DNA from: Bacteroidia bacterium
GTDB taxonomy: Bacteria > Bacteroidota > Bacteroidia > Flavobacteriales > Flavobacteriaceae
Reading direction: 5' to 3'
DNA length: 64,000 bases
Assembly (NCBI GenBank): GCA_030428705.1
Contig: JAUIDI010000005.1
Coordinates: 124,001-188,000, forward strand
Shown here: positions 54,693 to 63,312 of the stretch, piece after piece
How the letters are laid out: each line of letters opens with the position of its first letter
Position numbering within the stretch: position 1 is the first letter of the stretch
The notes under the pieces: generated by a model
Told to the model about the DNA's origin: nothing
Database searches by the model: none
What the model saw: only the letters and a program-made list of their open reading frames with translations
Position numbers and translations under genes: made by a program

Positions 54693-55400
54693 TTATTCGA
54701 AGGTAAAATTGATGAATATGCCGCGCGTACGCATGGCATCCAAATTGCCTGTCCATGGGCTATTAGGTTCTACGTCTCGCACAAGTTCGTCACTAATGGC
54801 AAAGACACCACGAATAGAAGGGGTGAACTTAAAATATTCAAGATAGAAGTCGATACCGAAACCGAGTTCGTAGTTATAGACCCATTTCTTCATGCGAAAG
54901 GTTCCGGCAGAGTTGTCGTCAATACTACTTTCGTTGCTCCCCAAGTTCAAAGATGCCGAGGCTCCACCTATAATGAAAGGTTTCCAGTTTCCAAAACGTT
55001 TCGTGCTCACCTTCAACAATAATGGAAAGTTGATGTAAGTCGATTTGACCTCTCTCACCGTATTGCGTTTAATATCATCCTCCCCAGTAAATCCTGGAAA
55101 ATTCAATATTCGTGAATTGTAGAGCAGGCCAGGCTCGAGGCGTAGATCTAAAAATCGACTTAGCCTCAATTCACCGATAAGACCGACATTGAACCCTATC
55201 GATTGGTCGACCAAAATGTCGTCGGTGAAATCCTTATAGTCAAACTTGAAATCATAACGGTTGAATCCCAAGAAGTATCCCCAGTTGAGCAAAGGCTCAT
55301 CTTCGTTCTCTAAATTGAGAATCGGATTTTCCTTAAATTGGGAATACGCATTTTGGCTTAAAATGATACCTAACGCCACCAGAAAAAACAACTTCTTCAT
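54693..55400 (-). CDS. porT: PorT/SprT-like outer-membrane protein (type IX secretion)
   Basis: 235 aa with a signal peptide (FFLVALGIILSQNAYS) and a small beta-barrel of about eight strands: WGYFLGFNRYDFKFDY, LRLEPGLLYNSRIL, FIIGGASASLNLGS, YELGFGIDFYLEYFKF, then a GIFINFTFE end. PorT (SprT in Flavobacterium) is needed for the type IX secretion system and gliding. Its position next to ubiE is typical of flavobacteria. With GldB and GldC it marks the organism as a probable T9SS user. Its precise mechanism is unknown. Confidence 0.87.
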   Translation of the reverse strand: MKKLFFLVALGIILSQNAYSQFKENPILNLENEDEPLLNWGYFLGFNRYDFKFDYKDFTDDILVDQSIGFNVGLIGELRLSRFLDLRLEPGLLYNSRILNFPGFTGEDDIKRNTVREVKSTYINFPLLLKVSTKRFGNWKPFIIGGASASLNLGSNESSIDDNSAGTFRMKKWVYNYELGFGIDFYLEYFKFTPSIRGVFAISDELVRDVEPNSPWTGNLDAMRTRGIFINFTFE

Positions 55401-55494
55401 TTACGCAAATTAAAAGGGCCGGAAAAGGGAAAATGAACCCTACCGTACCGACCTCAAATTTGTAATAACGCCCATTGGTTCGTAGTGGAACAAG

Positions 55495-56232
55495 TCAATT
55501 GGCCTTAGTTGCAATATAGATAGAGGCGACGCCCATTGTCTGGGGTCTGTTCTCTACATCTATAAACCCGATTTTGCGCAAAATATTGTTGAAGTCCTCA
55601 CCATGTGGAAAAACCGAAGCCGATTCACTTAGATAGCCGTATGCGGCATTATCTTTTGAAAAAATACGGCCGATGATCGGCAAGATGTATTTTGTGTACA
55701 ATCGATAACCCTGTTTGAAGGGAGTTTTCGTTGGAATCGAAGTCTCCAATACGATAAATGTGCCTTTTGGCCGCAAAACACGGTGTATTTCAAAGAGTCC
55801 TTTTTCCAAAGTTTCGAAATTACGCACCCCGAATGCCACCGTAACGGCATCGAAAGAATTCTTCTCAAAAGGGAGGTTTTCGCTATCGCCGACGACCATT
55901 TCAATAGTACCTTCCATATTTTTTTTCCGTACTTTTTTTCTACCAACATCAAGCATGCCTGGAGAAATATCTAGCCCTACGATTTTTTCCGCCCCTGTTT
56001 GTGTCAAATTGATGGCCAAATCACCTGTTCCCGTGGCTATATCTAGTATGTTTTTAGGTTTTTTTGCCTTTAGGAGATTGACCACCCGCCTGCGCCATTT
56101 CACGTCAATTCCGAAAGATATTACCCGGTTCAGGTCATCGTAATTGCCACTAATGGTATCGAACATTTGTGTGACCTGTTCCTTCTTGCCGAGTTCGGAA
56201 TCCTTGTAAGGAATTACTTTTTTTGCCATCAT
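55495..56232 (-). CDS. ubiE: Demethylmenaquinone/2-polyprenylphenol C-methyltransferase UbiE/MenG
   Basis: SAM-dependent enzyme for the last step of menaquinone synthesis. Motifs: MFDTISGNYDDLNRVISFG, DIATGTGDLAI (SAM loop), GLDISPGML, VTVAFGVRNFE and the C-terminal substrate region. 245 aa is normal. It is the natural consumer of the polyprenyl chain made by the gene at 2752. porT follows 94 bp downstream. Confidence 0.95.
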   Translation of the reverse strand: MMAKKVIPYKDSELGKKEQVTQMFDTISGNYDDLNRVISFGIDVKWRRRVVNLLKAKKPKNILDIATGTGDLAINLTQTGAEKIVGLDISPGMLDVGRKKVRKKNMEGTIEMVVGDSENLPFEKNSFDAVTVAFGVRNFETLEKGLFEIHRVLRPKGTFIVLETSIPTKTPFKQGYRLYTKYILPIIGRIFSKDNAAYGYLSESASVFPHGEDFNNILRKIGFIDVENRPQTMGVASIYIATKAN

Positions 56233-56243
56233 GTAATTTTCGT

Positions 56244-56251
56244 CAAAGATA
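56244..56251 (-). promoter_or_regulatory. -7 element of ubiE promoter
   Basis: Minus strand TATCTTTG (TAnnTTTG), only 11 bp before the ATG at 56232, so the leader would be very short. Confidence 0.4.
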
Positions 56252-56352
56252 AGGTAAGACAGGTTCGATTAATGGTATTTTAAGACAATAAAGAGAGCCT
56301 TTCAAAGTTCTTTACTTGTGCTTTTTGGAGTGTGATCGAATTTATTTGTTTA

Positions 56353-56389
56353 ATTTCGCACTGCGATATTTGCGAATTTTTTGCGAAAT
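56353..56389. promoter_or_regulatory. Inverted and direct TTTGCGAA repeats upstream of trkA
   Basis: ATTTCGCA (56353-56360) and TGCGAAAT (56382-56389) are exact inverted arms. TTTGCGAA occurs twice in direct order (56369-56376 and 56380-56387), 11 bp apart. The cluster lies 95 bp before the trkA ATG and looks like an operator; no known binding protein is assigned. Confidence 0.5.
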
Positions 56390-56484
56390 GGGCTTTACTG
56401 TAGCTTTCGAACCCAAAGGGGTGTTTCTTTCTGATTTTTGTTCGAAGATTTTAGGCTTCGGCATAAATACAACTTAAATTTTAG

Positions 56485-57834
56485 ATGAAAATAATAATTG
56501 CCGGTGCAGGCGAGGTTGGCTTTCATTTGGCCAAGCTACTTTCTTATGAATCGCAGGATATTACCTTGATCGATACTAGAAAAGAAAGTCTTTCCTATGC
56601 AGATAGCCATCTTGATATAAGGGTGTTGCGAGGCGATGCGACTTCCATAGAAGTATTGACCGATGCAAAAGTGCAGACCTCTGATCTGGTAATCGGTGTC
56701 ACTTCTTCTGAAACAACGAATATTACACTCTGTATGCTTGCCAAACAGTTGGGCAGTAAGCGAACCATTGCCAGAATATCGAATACTGAGTTCATCGAAA
56801 ATAAAGATGCCATTAAATTCTCGGAGTTGGGAATCGATGAACTTATTTCTCCCGAGGAATTGGCAGCGGCCGAAATTCAACTTTTGCTGAACAAGTCTGC
56901 CTTCAACGATACCTACGAATTCGAAAAAGGTGAATTGATCATGATCGGGGTTTCCTTGGGAAAAACCGCCCCTTTCGTGGGCAAAATGGTCAAAGAGGCT
57001 GCCAAGATTTTCCCCGAACTACATTTTATGCCGATCGCCCTACAACGTTTGGGCACACAATTCACGGTTATTCCCCGTGGGGATACCATTTTTAAGGAAG
57101 GAGATAGGGTGTATTTTATTACCGTGAAGGAAGGTGTCGACGAATTGTACAAGCTTACCGGAAAAAAGAAGCGCGAGGTAAAGAATGTTATGATCTTGGG
57201 AGGTAGTAAAGTAGGATTTAAAGCGGCCCGTGACCTCTGCGCAAAAAGTTTCAATGTCAAATTGATCGAGAAGGATAAGGAAAAAGCCTTTGATTTGGCT
57301 GATGACCTTCCGAATGCTCTTGTAATTAATGGCGATGGTAGAAATGTTGAATTGCTCGAAGAGGAAAGCTTGGACTCGATGGATGCCTTCGTCGCCGTTA
57401 CCGGAAACTCGGAAACGAACATTATGTCTTGTTTGGTTGCCAAGTCGAAACATATTCGAAAGACCATAGCCTTGGTCGAGAATATGGATTATTTTCAACT
57501 ATCACATTCTATTGGTATCGACTCGCTGATAAATAAAAAGCTTTTGGCCGCCAACAATATTTTTAGGCATATTCGAAAAGGTGAGATCGTTGCGTTGATG
57601 CGTCTGAACAACCTGAATGCCGAAATCTTGGAATTTGTTGTGAAGCCTGATTCAAAAGTTACGGGCAATGTCATTCGCGAACTCGATTTTCCTAAATCGG
57701 CAACTATAGGAGGCGTAGTAAGGGACGGCGAAGGTATTATTGCCCTAGGTGGTTTTGAGGTCAAGGCCGGTGATAGGGTAGTTGTATGTTGCCTACCGGA
57801 AGTCATACCGGTCATAGAGCGTTTATTCTTATAA
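56485..57834 (+). CDS. trkA: Trk potassium uptake NAD(H)-binding regulator TrkA
   Basis: 449-aa cytoplasmic regulator gating the TrkH channel. Two RCK halves, each with a Rossmann NAD loop: GAGEVGFHLAKLL at residue ~6 and ILGGSKVGFKAARDL at ~235, with RCK-C domains after each. Nearly all E. coli TrkA features are present. trkH follows after 1 bp. The 252-bp upstream region has the TTTGCGAA repeats. Confidence 0.95.
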   Translation: MKIIIAGAGEVGFHLAKLLSYESQDITLIDTRKESLSYADSHLDIRVLRGDATSIEVLTDAKVQTSDLVIGVTSSETTNITLCMLAKQLGSKRTIARISNTEFIENKDAIKFSELGIDELISPEELAAAEIQLLLNKSAFNDTYEFEKGELIMIGVSLGKTAPFVGKMVKEAAKIFPELHFMPIALQRLGTQFTVIPRGDTIFKEGDRVYFITVKEGVDELYKLTGKKKREVKNVMILGGSKVGFKAARDLCAKSFNVKLIEKDKEKAFDLADDLPNALVINGDGRNVELLEEESLDSMDAFVAVTGNSETNIMSCLVAKSKHIRKTIALVENMDYFQLSHSIGIDSLINKKLLAANNIFRHIRKGEIVALMRLNNLNAEILEFVVKPDSKVTGNVIRELDFPKSATIGGVVRDGEGIIALGGFEVKAGDRVVVCCLPEVIPVIERLFL

Positions 57835-57835
57835 A

Positions 57836-59326
57836 ATGGAGCTGAACTCCAGAATCATAGTACATTTAATGGGCCTGCTTTTGCTTTGCAACGGCGGTTT
57901 CATGCTTTTGGCCGCCTTGGTCAGTGGCATATTTGCCGATGGAGCCACCCTTGATATTACGATTGCCGCCGTGACGACCTTGTTCATAGGCGTTACGGCC
58001 ATGTATTTTACGCGCGGACATAAAAAGGAAGTCAAACGCAAAGAAGGCTACATAATCGTAACATTTGGTTGGATCGTCATGTCATTATCTGGCATGTTGC
58101 CCTATTTGTTCTCGGATTCGATTCCGACAATTACCAATGCCTTTTTTGAGACCATTTCTGGCTATACGACTACGGGGGCATCTATTTTGGACGATATCGA
58201 GGCCTTGCCGGAAGGTATTCTTTTTTGGCGTAGCCTAACGCATTGGATCGGGGGTATGGGAATAATTGTCTTGGCCATTGCCATATTACCGCTTTTGGGC
58301 ATTGGGGGTATGCAGTTGTTCGCAGCGGAGGCCCCAGGCCCTAGTGCCGATAAATTGCACCCGCGTATTACCGATACGGCCAAACGACTGTGGTATATCT
58401 ATGTGGGATACACCCTCGCGGAAACTTTGCTGTTGAAACTTGCCGGCATGTCTTTTTTCGATGCTATCAACCACTCTTTGGCTACGTTGTCAACAGGAGG
58501 GTTTTCTACCAAGAATTTGAGCCTTGCCTATTGGAACGACCAACCGCTCATTCAGTACATCGTTATTCTATTTATGTTCTTGGCAGGTACGAATTTCGTA
58601 CTCAGCTATTTCGCTTTTAAGGGTAAAGTACAACGAGTGTTAAAAGACGAGGAATTCAAATACTATGGTACGTTAATATTGTTTTTTACATTGATTGCCG
58701 CACTCGTAGTTTATTTTAAGGCCGAGGTACCGGTCACGGAATACCATCCAAAAGTCTTGGGTGCGGGAGAAAGTTCGTTCCGACACGCCCTCTTTCAGGT
58801 TATTGCCGTAATTACGACCACAGGATTCGTATCGGCCGATTTTACCAGTTGGACACCATTTTTGACCATCTTCTTTTTCGGACTGATGTTTTTAGGAGGA
58901 TCGGCTGGATCTACTGCGGGCGGTATTAAGGTGATGCGGCATGTTTTGATCATTAAGAACGGTCTAATGGAATTTAAGCGAACCCTGCACCCAAGTGCCA
59001 TAATTCCGGTGCGGTATAATAATAAAACGGTAAAAGAGCATATTGTCTACAATATTATCGGTTTTTTGATTTTGTACATGCTGCTCTTTATCATCGGTGC
59101 CTTGGTCTTGGGTGCAATGGGATTGGACTTCGTAACGGCAATTGGCGGGGCGGCTTCTTCATTGGGCAATGTGGGCCCGGCCTTTGGCAGTTTGAATCCG
59201 CTAAGCAATTTTAACGGTTTGCCCGCATTAGGCAAGTGGTGGTGCGGATTTTTGATGCTCGCAGGTCGTTTGGAACTTTTTACGGTCCTGATTCTATTGA
59301 CGCCCTATTTTTGGAAACGGACTTGA
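57836..59326 (+). CDS. trkH: Trk potassium uptake channel TrkH
   Basis: 496-aa inner-membrane K+ channel of the TrkH/KtrB type, with four repeated TM-pore-TM units. Filter-like loops are visible as SGYTTTGAS, TLSTGGFSTKN, ITTTGFVSAD and SLGNVGPAFG; each central Gly is kept. It works with TrkA encoded just upstream. Converges with the small gene at 59371. Confidence 0.95.
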   Translation: MELNSRIIVHLMGLLLLCNGGFMLLAALVSGIFADGATLDITIAAVTTLFIGVTAMYFTRGHKKEVKRKEGYIIVTFGWIVMSLSGMLPYLFSDSIPTITNAFFETISGYTTTGASILDDIEALPEGILFWRSLTHWIGGMGIIVLAIAILPLLGIGGMQLFAAEAPGPSADKLHPRITDTAKRLWYIYVGYTLAETLLLKLAGMSFFDAINHSLATLSTGGFSTKNLSLAYWNDQPLIQYIVILFMFLAGTNFVLSYFAFKGKVQRVLKDEEFKYYGTLILFFTLIAALVVYFKAEVPVTEYHPKVLGAGESSFRHALFQVIAVITTTGFVSADFTSWTPFLTIFFFGLMFLGGSAGSTAGGIKVMRHVLIIKNGLMEFKRTLHPSAIIPVRYNNKTVKEHIVYNIIGFLILYMLLFIIGALVLGAMGLDFVTAIGGAASSLGNVGPAFGSLNPLSNFNGLPALGKWWCGFLMLAGRLELFTVLILLTPYFWKRT

Positions 59327-59370
59327 ACTTTGGTTGCTTTCTATAGACAAAGAACTATATTGCCCTTGCA

Positions 59371-59715
59371 TTATTTCTTATTTGATGGTAGGAGTTTTTT
59401 GAGAGTCGGGAAAAATGGAAAACCCATGTTTTTTCCAATTTTCTCCAATAGCACGATAGCGACACTCGACCCGGGTACCGCCTGCAGGCCGATTAAGGCC
59501 AAAACCTTGGCAAAGTCGATGGATTGTTTTTTAAGAAATTCTATCTGCACTTCAGAGACTGGTTTATCTTCAAGAAACCTGACCAAAATTTCTGCGGCCA
59601 CATAATCGTCACGGCCTTCTTCTTTCGCCTCTATCTCAAAGGTCTTTATTTTTTCCTTTGCCTTCAGAATATCCTCTTTTAGGTTGCCAAGACTCATTTT
59701 AGCTTTGTTTTTCAA
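59371..59715 (-). CDS. Hypothetical protein next to mscS
   Basis: 114 aa (or 108 from M7 at 59697). Charged helical first half (LKEDILKAKEKIKTFEIEAKEEG), then a more hydrophobic C-terminal half (VPGSSVAIVLLEKIGKNMGFPFFPTLKKLLP) with a LETM1-like feel but no firm match. No signal peptide. Its first codons overlap the mscS end by up to 17 bp, so it is co-translated with the channel. No function assigned. Confidence 0.65.
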   Translation of the reverse strand: MKNKAKMSLGNLKEDILKAKEKIKTFEIEAKEEGRDDYVAAEILVRFLEDKPVSEVQIEFLKKQSIDFAKVLALIGLQAVPGSSVAIVLLEKIGKNMGFPFFPTLKKLLPSNKK

Positions 59716-60595
59716 TGTTGATTTCCTTGTCGAATAAATTCACCCCGCCCTTTACACCAAAATCTAATGTGGTTACAGGATAGGCAATGGAAATATTCTC
59801 TTGTTCGAAACGCTTTTTGATTCTCATGATCACATCGTTCATCCCTTTGCAAAAATCATCGTTCGATTCGAATTTGACCCAATAACGCAACATAAAATCG
59901 TAGGTAGAACCGCCGATATCGGTAAAGTAAAAATCGATTCCTTCCTCGGGGAGCAGTTCCTCGATTTTTTTGACTTCATCCAAGGCCGTTGCCCTTACGT
60001 GTTCCAGATTATCGCCATAAGAAACCCCACTTTTTAAAATGATACGTCTTTTTCCCCAGGTCGAAAAATTTGTAAACGTACCATTATAAATAATCTGGTT
60101 CGGAACAAAAACTTCTTGCCCTGGCACGGTTTTTATTTTGGTCGTGAGCCAACTGATGTCAAGAACAACGCCATACTTACCATCGATTTCGACCCAGTCG
60201 CCCACTTTATAAGGTCGTTGTAAATCCACCAGAAGTCCGGAAAACATATTCGAAGCAATATCCTTTAACGCAAAACCCGCAATAATTCCGATAATACCGG
60301 CCCCGGCCAATAATTTCTCAAAAGGTTTGTCAAGACCTAGTATATGCAATGCCAAAAAAATACCGGTAGCAAAGAACAGCACATAAAATGCCGAGGCAAT
60401 AATCCGCTCGATGTTTAAGTAATTTTCTTTAAATGCTTTGCGGTAGACTTTTATACATATTTTTTTCACCCCTCGGGCGATTAAGGCAAAGATGACGACA
60501 ATGATGATTGCCAATACCATTTTTGGAATATGGTCGAGGATATTTTGCTGAAAATCTTGCCATATTTGAACGATGTTGTCCGTCATTTTTTCCAT
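59699..60595 (-). CDS. Small-conductance mechanosensitive channel (MscS family)
   Basis: 298-aa channel with three TM helices in the first ~110 residues; TM3 is the Gly/Ala-rich pore helix (LAGAGIIGIIAGFALKD). The beta domain starts GLLVDLQRPYKVGDWVEI, with VFVPNQIIYNGTFTNFS. It opens on membrane tension in osmotic downshock. The real start may be M4 (TDNIVQIWQDF). It follows the permease gene by 6 bp. Confidence 0.92.
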   Translation of the reverse strand: MEKMTDNIVQIWQDFQQNILDHIPKMVLAIIIVVIFALIARGVKKICIKVYRKAFKENYLNIERIIASAFYVLFFATGIFLALHILGLDKPFEKLLAGAGIIGIIAGFALKDIASNMFSGLLVDLQRPYKVGDWVEIDGKYGVVLDISWLTTKIKTVPGQEVFVPNQIIYNGTFTNFSTWGKRRIILKSGVSYGDNLEHVRATALDEVKKIEELLPEEGIDFYFTDIGGSTYDFMLRYWVKFESNDDFCKGMNDVIMRIKKRFEQENISIAYPVTTLDFGVKGGVNLFDKEINIEKQS

Positions 60596-60601
60596 CTTAC
60601 A

Positions 60602-61891
60602 CTAGTTCTTTTCGGTTTCGCTTTTTTTATAGACCCATTCGACCGCAAAACAAAATAGGATTATTCCCATGGAGACAAATATTCCTGTAAGGTTGGATTT
60701 TAACTGTTGGCCGACCAGAATGACCAATGCCACGATACACAGTATAAAACCTAAAAAGGGTATCATTTTACTGGCCCCTATTTGATGCGACAATTTGAAC
60801 CCCACAAAATTGACTATGCCAAAAATGAGTATAAATCCGACACTTCCGGCCGTGGAAATACTCTCGAGCAGCAATATATTGACGAGGATCAAAGTAGTGA
60901 TTGCGGTAATCGATAATCCAATGGGCTGTCCCCAAAATTTGGCCAAAAAATGATGTGGCAGTTCATCATCTTCCGCTATTTCATAATTAACCTTACTGCC
61001 GCCATACAAGGAAGCATTGATGGCCGAAAAAGTAGAGATCAGAGCAGCAATGGTAATTATCGTAAATCCGACTTGTCCCAACATGGGTTTGGCGGCTTCC
61101 GCCAAGACATAGTCCTGGGCTTTGGCAATCTGTTCAAATGGAAGCGAACCAACGGTTACCAGGGCAATTACGATATAAAGCATGATGACAAAGATGATGG
61201 AAAAATAGTAGGCTTTTGAGATATTCTTTTCGGGGTCTTTAATATCGGGTGCCGCATTCGCGATCAGTTCAAAACCTTCGTAGGCTACAAAAATTACCAT
61301 TCCCCCGGCAAATAGTTTAATTGGATTTTCCCAATTGGTAACGGCCAATTGCCCTAAATTAGGATTGCCGATAAGTCCGTAAGCACCGATGCCGATAAAG
61401 CCGATCAGAATTACAAGCTTAATGATCACGGCATAAGATTCGATTTTGCCTACCACCGCAATACTGTAATAGTTGATAGCGGTCGCCAATAGGATAATGG
61501 TACTGGCATAGATATGAAAATCAATGGTTTTGTGCTGAGTGATTTCCCATAGATTAGGGGCATACGAGCCAAATGCCGAAGCGTAAAGCGATAACATTAC
61601 AATATAACTGACCCATAAAAGATTGTTTATGGCACCGCTAAAGACCGTTTTGCCGAACCCTTGGTTAATGAATTTTACCGTTCCGCCCCTGTCGGGATAC
61701 TTTTTCGAAAGCTTCACATAACTATACGAGGTAATCAAGGCCAGAATACCCGCGAATAAAAAGGCCACGGGCGTTCCGCCTTTTGCCAATGCGACCGCCA
61801 ATCCCAGTACTGCGAATATGCCGCCGCCGACCATCCCGCCAATGCCTATGGATATAGCATCTTTAAGTCCTATTTTTTTGGTGATTCCCAT
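60602..61891 (-). CDS. APC-family amino acid permease
   Basis: 429-aa transporter with about 12 TM helices. The TM1 signature SIGIGGMVGGGIFAVLG and the later AYEGFELIANAAPDIKDPEKN (TM6 region) are typical of the APC superfamily. Substrate specificity cannot be told. It heads a small group with mscS and the hypothetical gene. Confidence 0.9.
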   Translation of the reverse strand: MGITKKIGLKDAISIGIGGMVGGGIFAVLGLAVALAKGGTPVAFLFAGILALITSYSYVKLSKKYPDRGGTVKFINQGFGKTVFSGAINNLLWVSYIVMLSLYASAFGSYAPNLWEITQHKTIDFHIYASTIILLATAINYYSIAVVGKIESYAVIIKLVILIGFIGIGAYGLIGNPNLGQLAVTNWENPIKLFAGGMVIFVAYEGFELIANAAPDIKDPEKNISKAYYFSIIFVIMLYIVIALVTVGSLPFEQIAKAQDYVLAEAAKPMLGQVGFTIITIAALISTFSAINASLYGGSKVNYEIAEDDELPHHFLAKFWGQPIGLSITAITTLILVNILLLESISTAGSVGFILIFGIVNFVGFKLSHQIGASKMIPFLGFILCIVALVILVGQQLKSNLTGIFVSMGIILFCFAVEWVYKKSETEKN

Positions 61892-61987
61892 GTCGGCCCA
61901 TAATTTGAGACAATCTTTTGTCGGTACACCTCTTGTGCCGATAATATTCCAGTCGGAGTATGGCGTGTATTTTATGGGAATATAGCA

Positions 61988-62007
61988 AAAATCCCGCTAT
62001 GGATTTT
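61988..62007 (-). terminator. Terminator after aminotransferase gene
   Basis: AAAATCC (61988-61994) and GGATTTT (62001-62007) form a 7-bp perfect stem with a 6-nt loop, ~95 bp past the aminotransferase stop; T-rich on the minus strand. Confidence 0.5.
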
Positions 62008-62102
62008 ATCAAACCGGGAACAAAAGCAGGTCTTCGGCACTGTTTGTCCCGCAATAATGTAACCTCTTTTAAAGGTAGACAGACTGATTTGCTTATGAAC
62101 TA

Positions 62103-63296
62103 TTATAAGGTAACCACCTTTTTGATTCTCGCAATTGCCTCCCGAATTTCTTTTTCCGATGCGGCATATGAAATACGAATACAATTGCCGTTGCCAAAGG
62201 CATCGCCCGTTACCGTGGCGACATTGGCGGCCTCCAAAAGATACATTGCAAAATCGGACGCGTTGTTGATTAAGCTACCGTTCAAAGTCTTTCCAAAAAA
62301 AGCGGAGACATCGGGAAAAACATAGAATGCCCCTTCGGGTTTGTTGCAATTGAATCCTTCGATTTCGTTGAGGAGATCCAATATCAATTTTCTGCGCGAT
62401 TTGAACTCATCGACCATATACCGTATACGGTCGGGCGACTCTGTCAAGGCCGTGATTACGGCACGCTGAGCGATACAGTTGGCTCCGCTGGTCACTTGGC
62501 CTTGTAACTTGTTGCACGCTCTGGCCAAATAGGCCGGGGCACCAATATAGCCGATACGCCATCCGGTCATCGCGAAGGCTTTGGCAACTCCATTTACGGT
62601 TACCGTTCGCCCATACATATCGGGGAATCCGGCCATGGAAGCATGAGCGGTGACACCGTAATTGATATGCTCATAGATTTCATCGCTTACGACAATGATT
62701 TGGGGATGTTTTTGCAATACATCGGCCAAGGCACGAAGCTCCTGTTTGCTATAAATGGATCCACTGGGGTTACAAGGCGAGCTGTACCATAACATTTTGG
62801 TTTTAGGTGTAATGGCGGCCTCAAGTTGTTCTGGGGTCATTTTAAAATCGTTTTCCAACGAAGTAGGGACCTCTACGGGAACGCCATCGGCCAATTTTAC
62901 GATATCAGAATAACTTACCCAATACGGACAAGGGAGAATGACTTCGTCACCTTTGTTCAAGCAAACTTGCGCTACGTTGTACAGCGCTTGTTTTGCGCCC
63001 GTGGAAACGACGATCTGGGCAGGTTCATAGGTCAGATTGTTATCGCGTTTGAACTTGGTAATAATGGCCTGCTTTAATTCAAGATAGCCATCGACCGGGG
63101 TATAGGAATTGTATCCGTCATTAACGGCTTGAATGGCCGCATCTTTTATGTAATCGGGAATATCAAAATCGGGTTCACCCAAACTCAATCCGATGATATC
63201 TTTGCCTAAAGCTCTTAATTCCCGGGCCTTGGCGGCCATTTCTAGAGTAGCGGAAGGAGTAACGCTGTTAATCCTATCCGATAGTTGTTCGTTCAT
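62103..63296 (-). CDS. PLP-dependent aminotransferase class I (aspartate aminotransferase-like)
   Basis: 397-aa fold-type I enzyme of the AspC/aspartate-prephenate type. The PLP Lys lies in NGVAKAFAMTGWRIGY; SLGEPDFDIPDY near the start, STGAKQALYNV, SSPCNPSGSIYS and DEIYEHINYG are typical. Probably amino-acid transamination, exact substrate unknown. It starts 16 bp downstream of the desaturase gene's stop on the same strand. Confidence 0.93.
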   Translation of the reverse strand: MNEQLSDRINSVTPSATLEMAAKARELRALGKDIIGLSLGEPDFDIPDYIKDAAIQAVNDGYNSYTPVDGYLELKQAIITKFKRDNNLTYEPAQIVVSTGAKQALYNVAQVCLNKGDEVILPCPYWVSYSDIVKLADGVPVEVPTSLENDFKMTPEQLEAAITPKTKMLWYSSPCNPSGSIYSKQELRALADVLQKHPQIIVVSDEIYEHINYGVTAHASMAGFPDMYGRTVTVNGVAKAFAMTGWRIGYIGAPAYLARACNKLQGQVTSGANCIAQRAVITALTESPDRIRYMVDEFKSRRKLILDLLNEIEGFNCNKPEGAFYVFPDVSAFFGKTLNGSLINNASDFAMYLLEAANVATVTGDAFGNGNCIRISYAASEKEIREAIARIKKVVTL

Positions 63297-63312
63297 TATG
63301 AATTTAAAATTA

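Noticed and set aside
61863-62325. Small frames in the gap between permease and aminotransferase
   Set aside because: They overlap the flanking genes and a terminator hairpin and show no conserved features.
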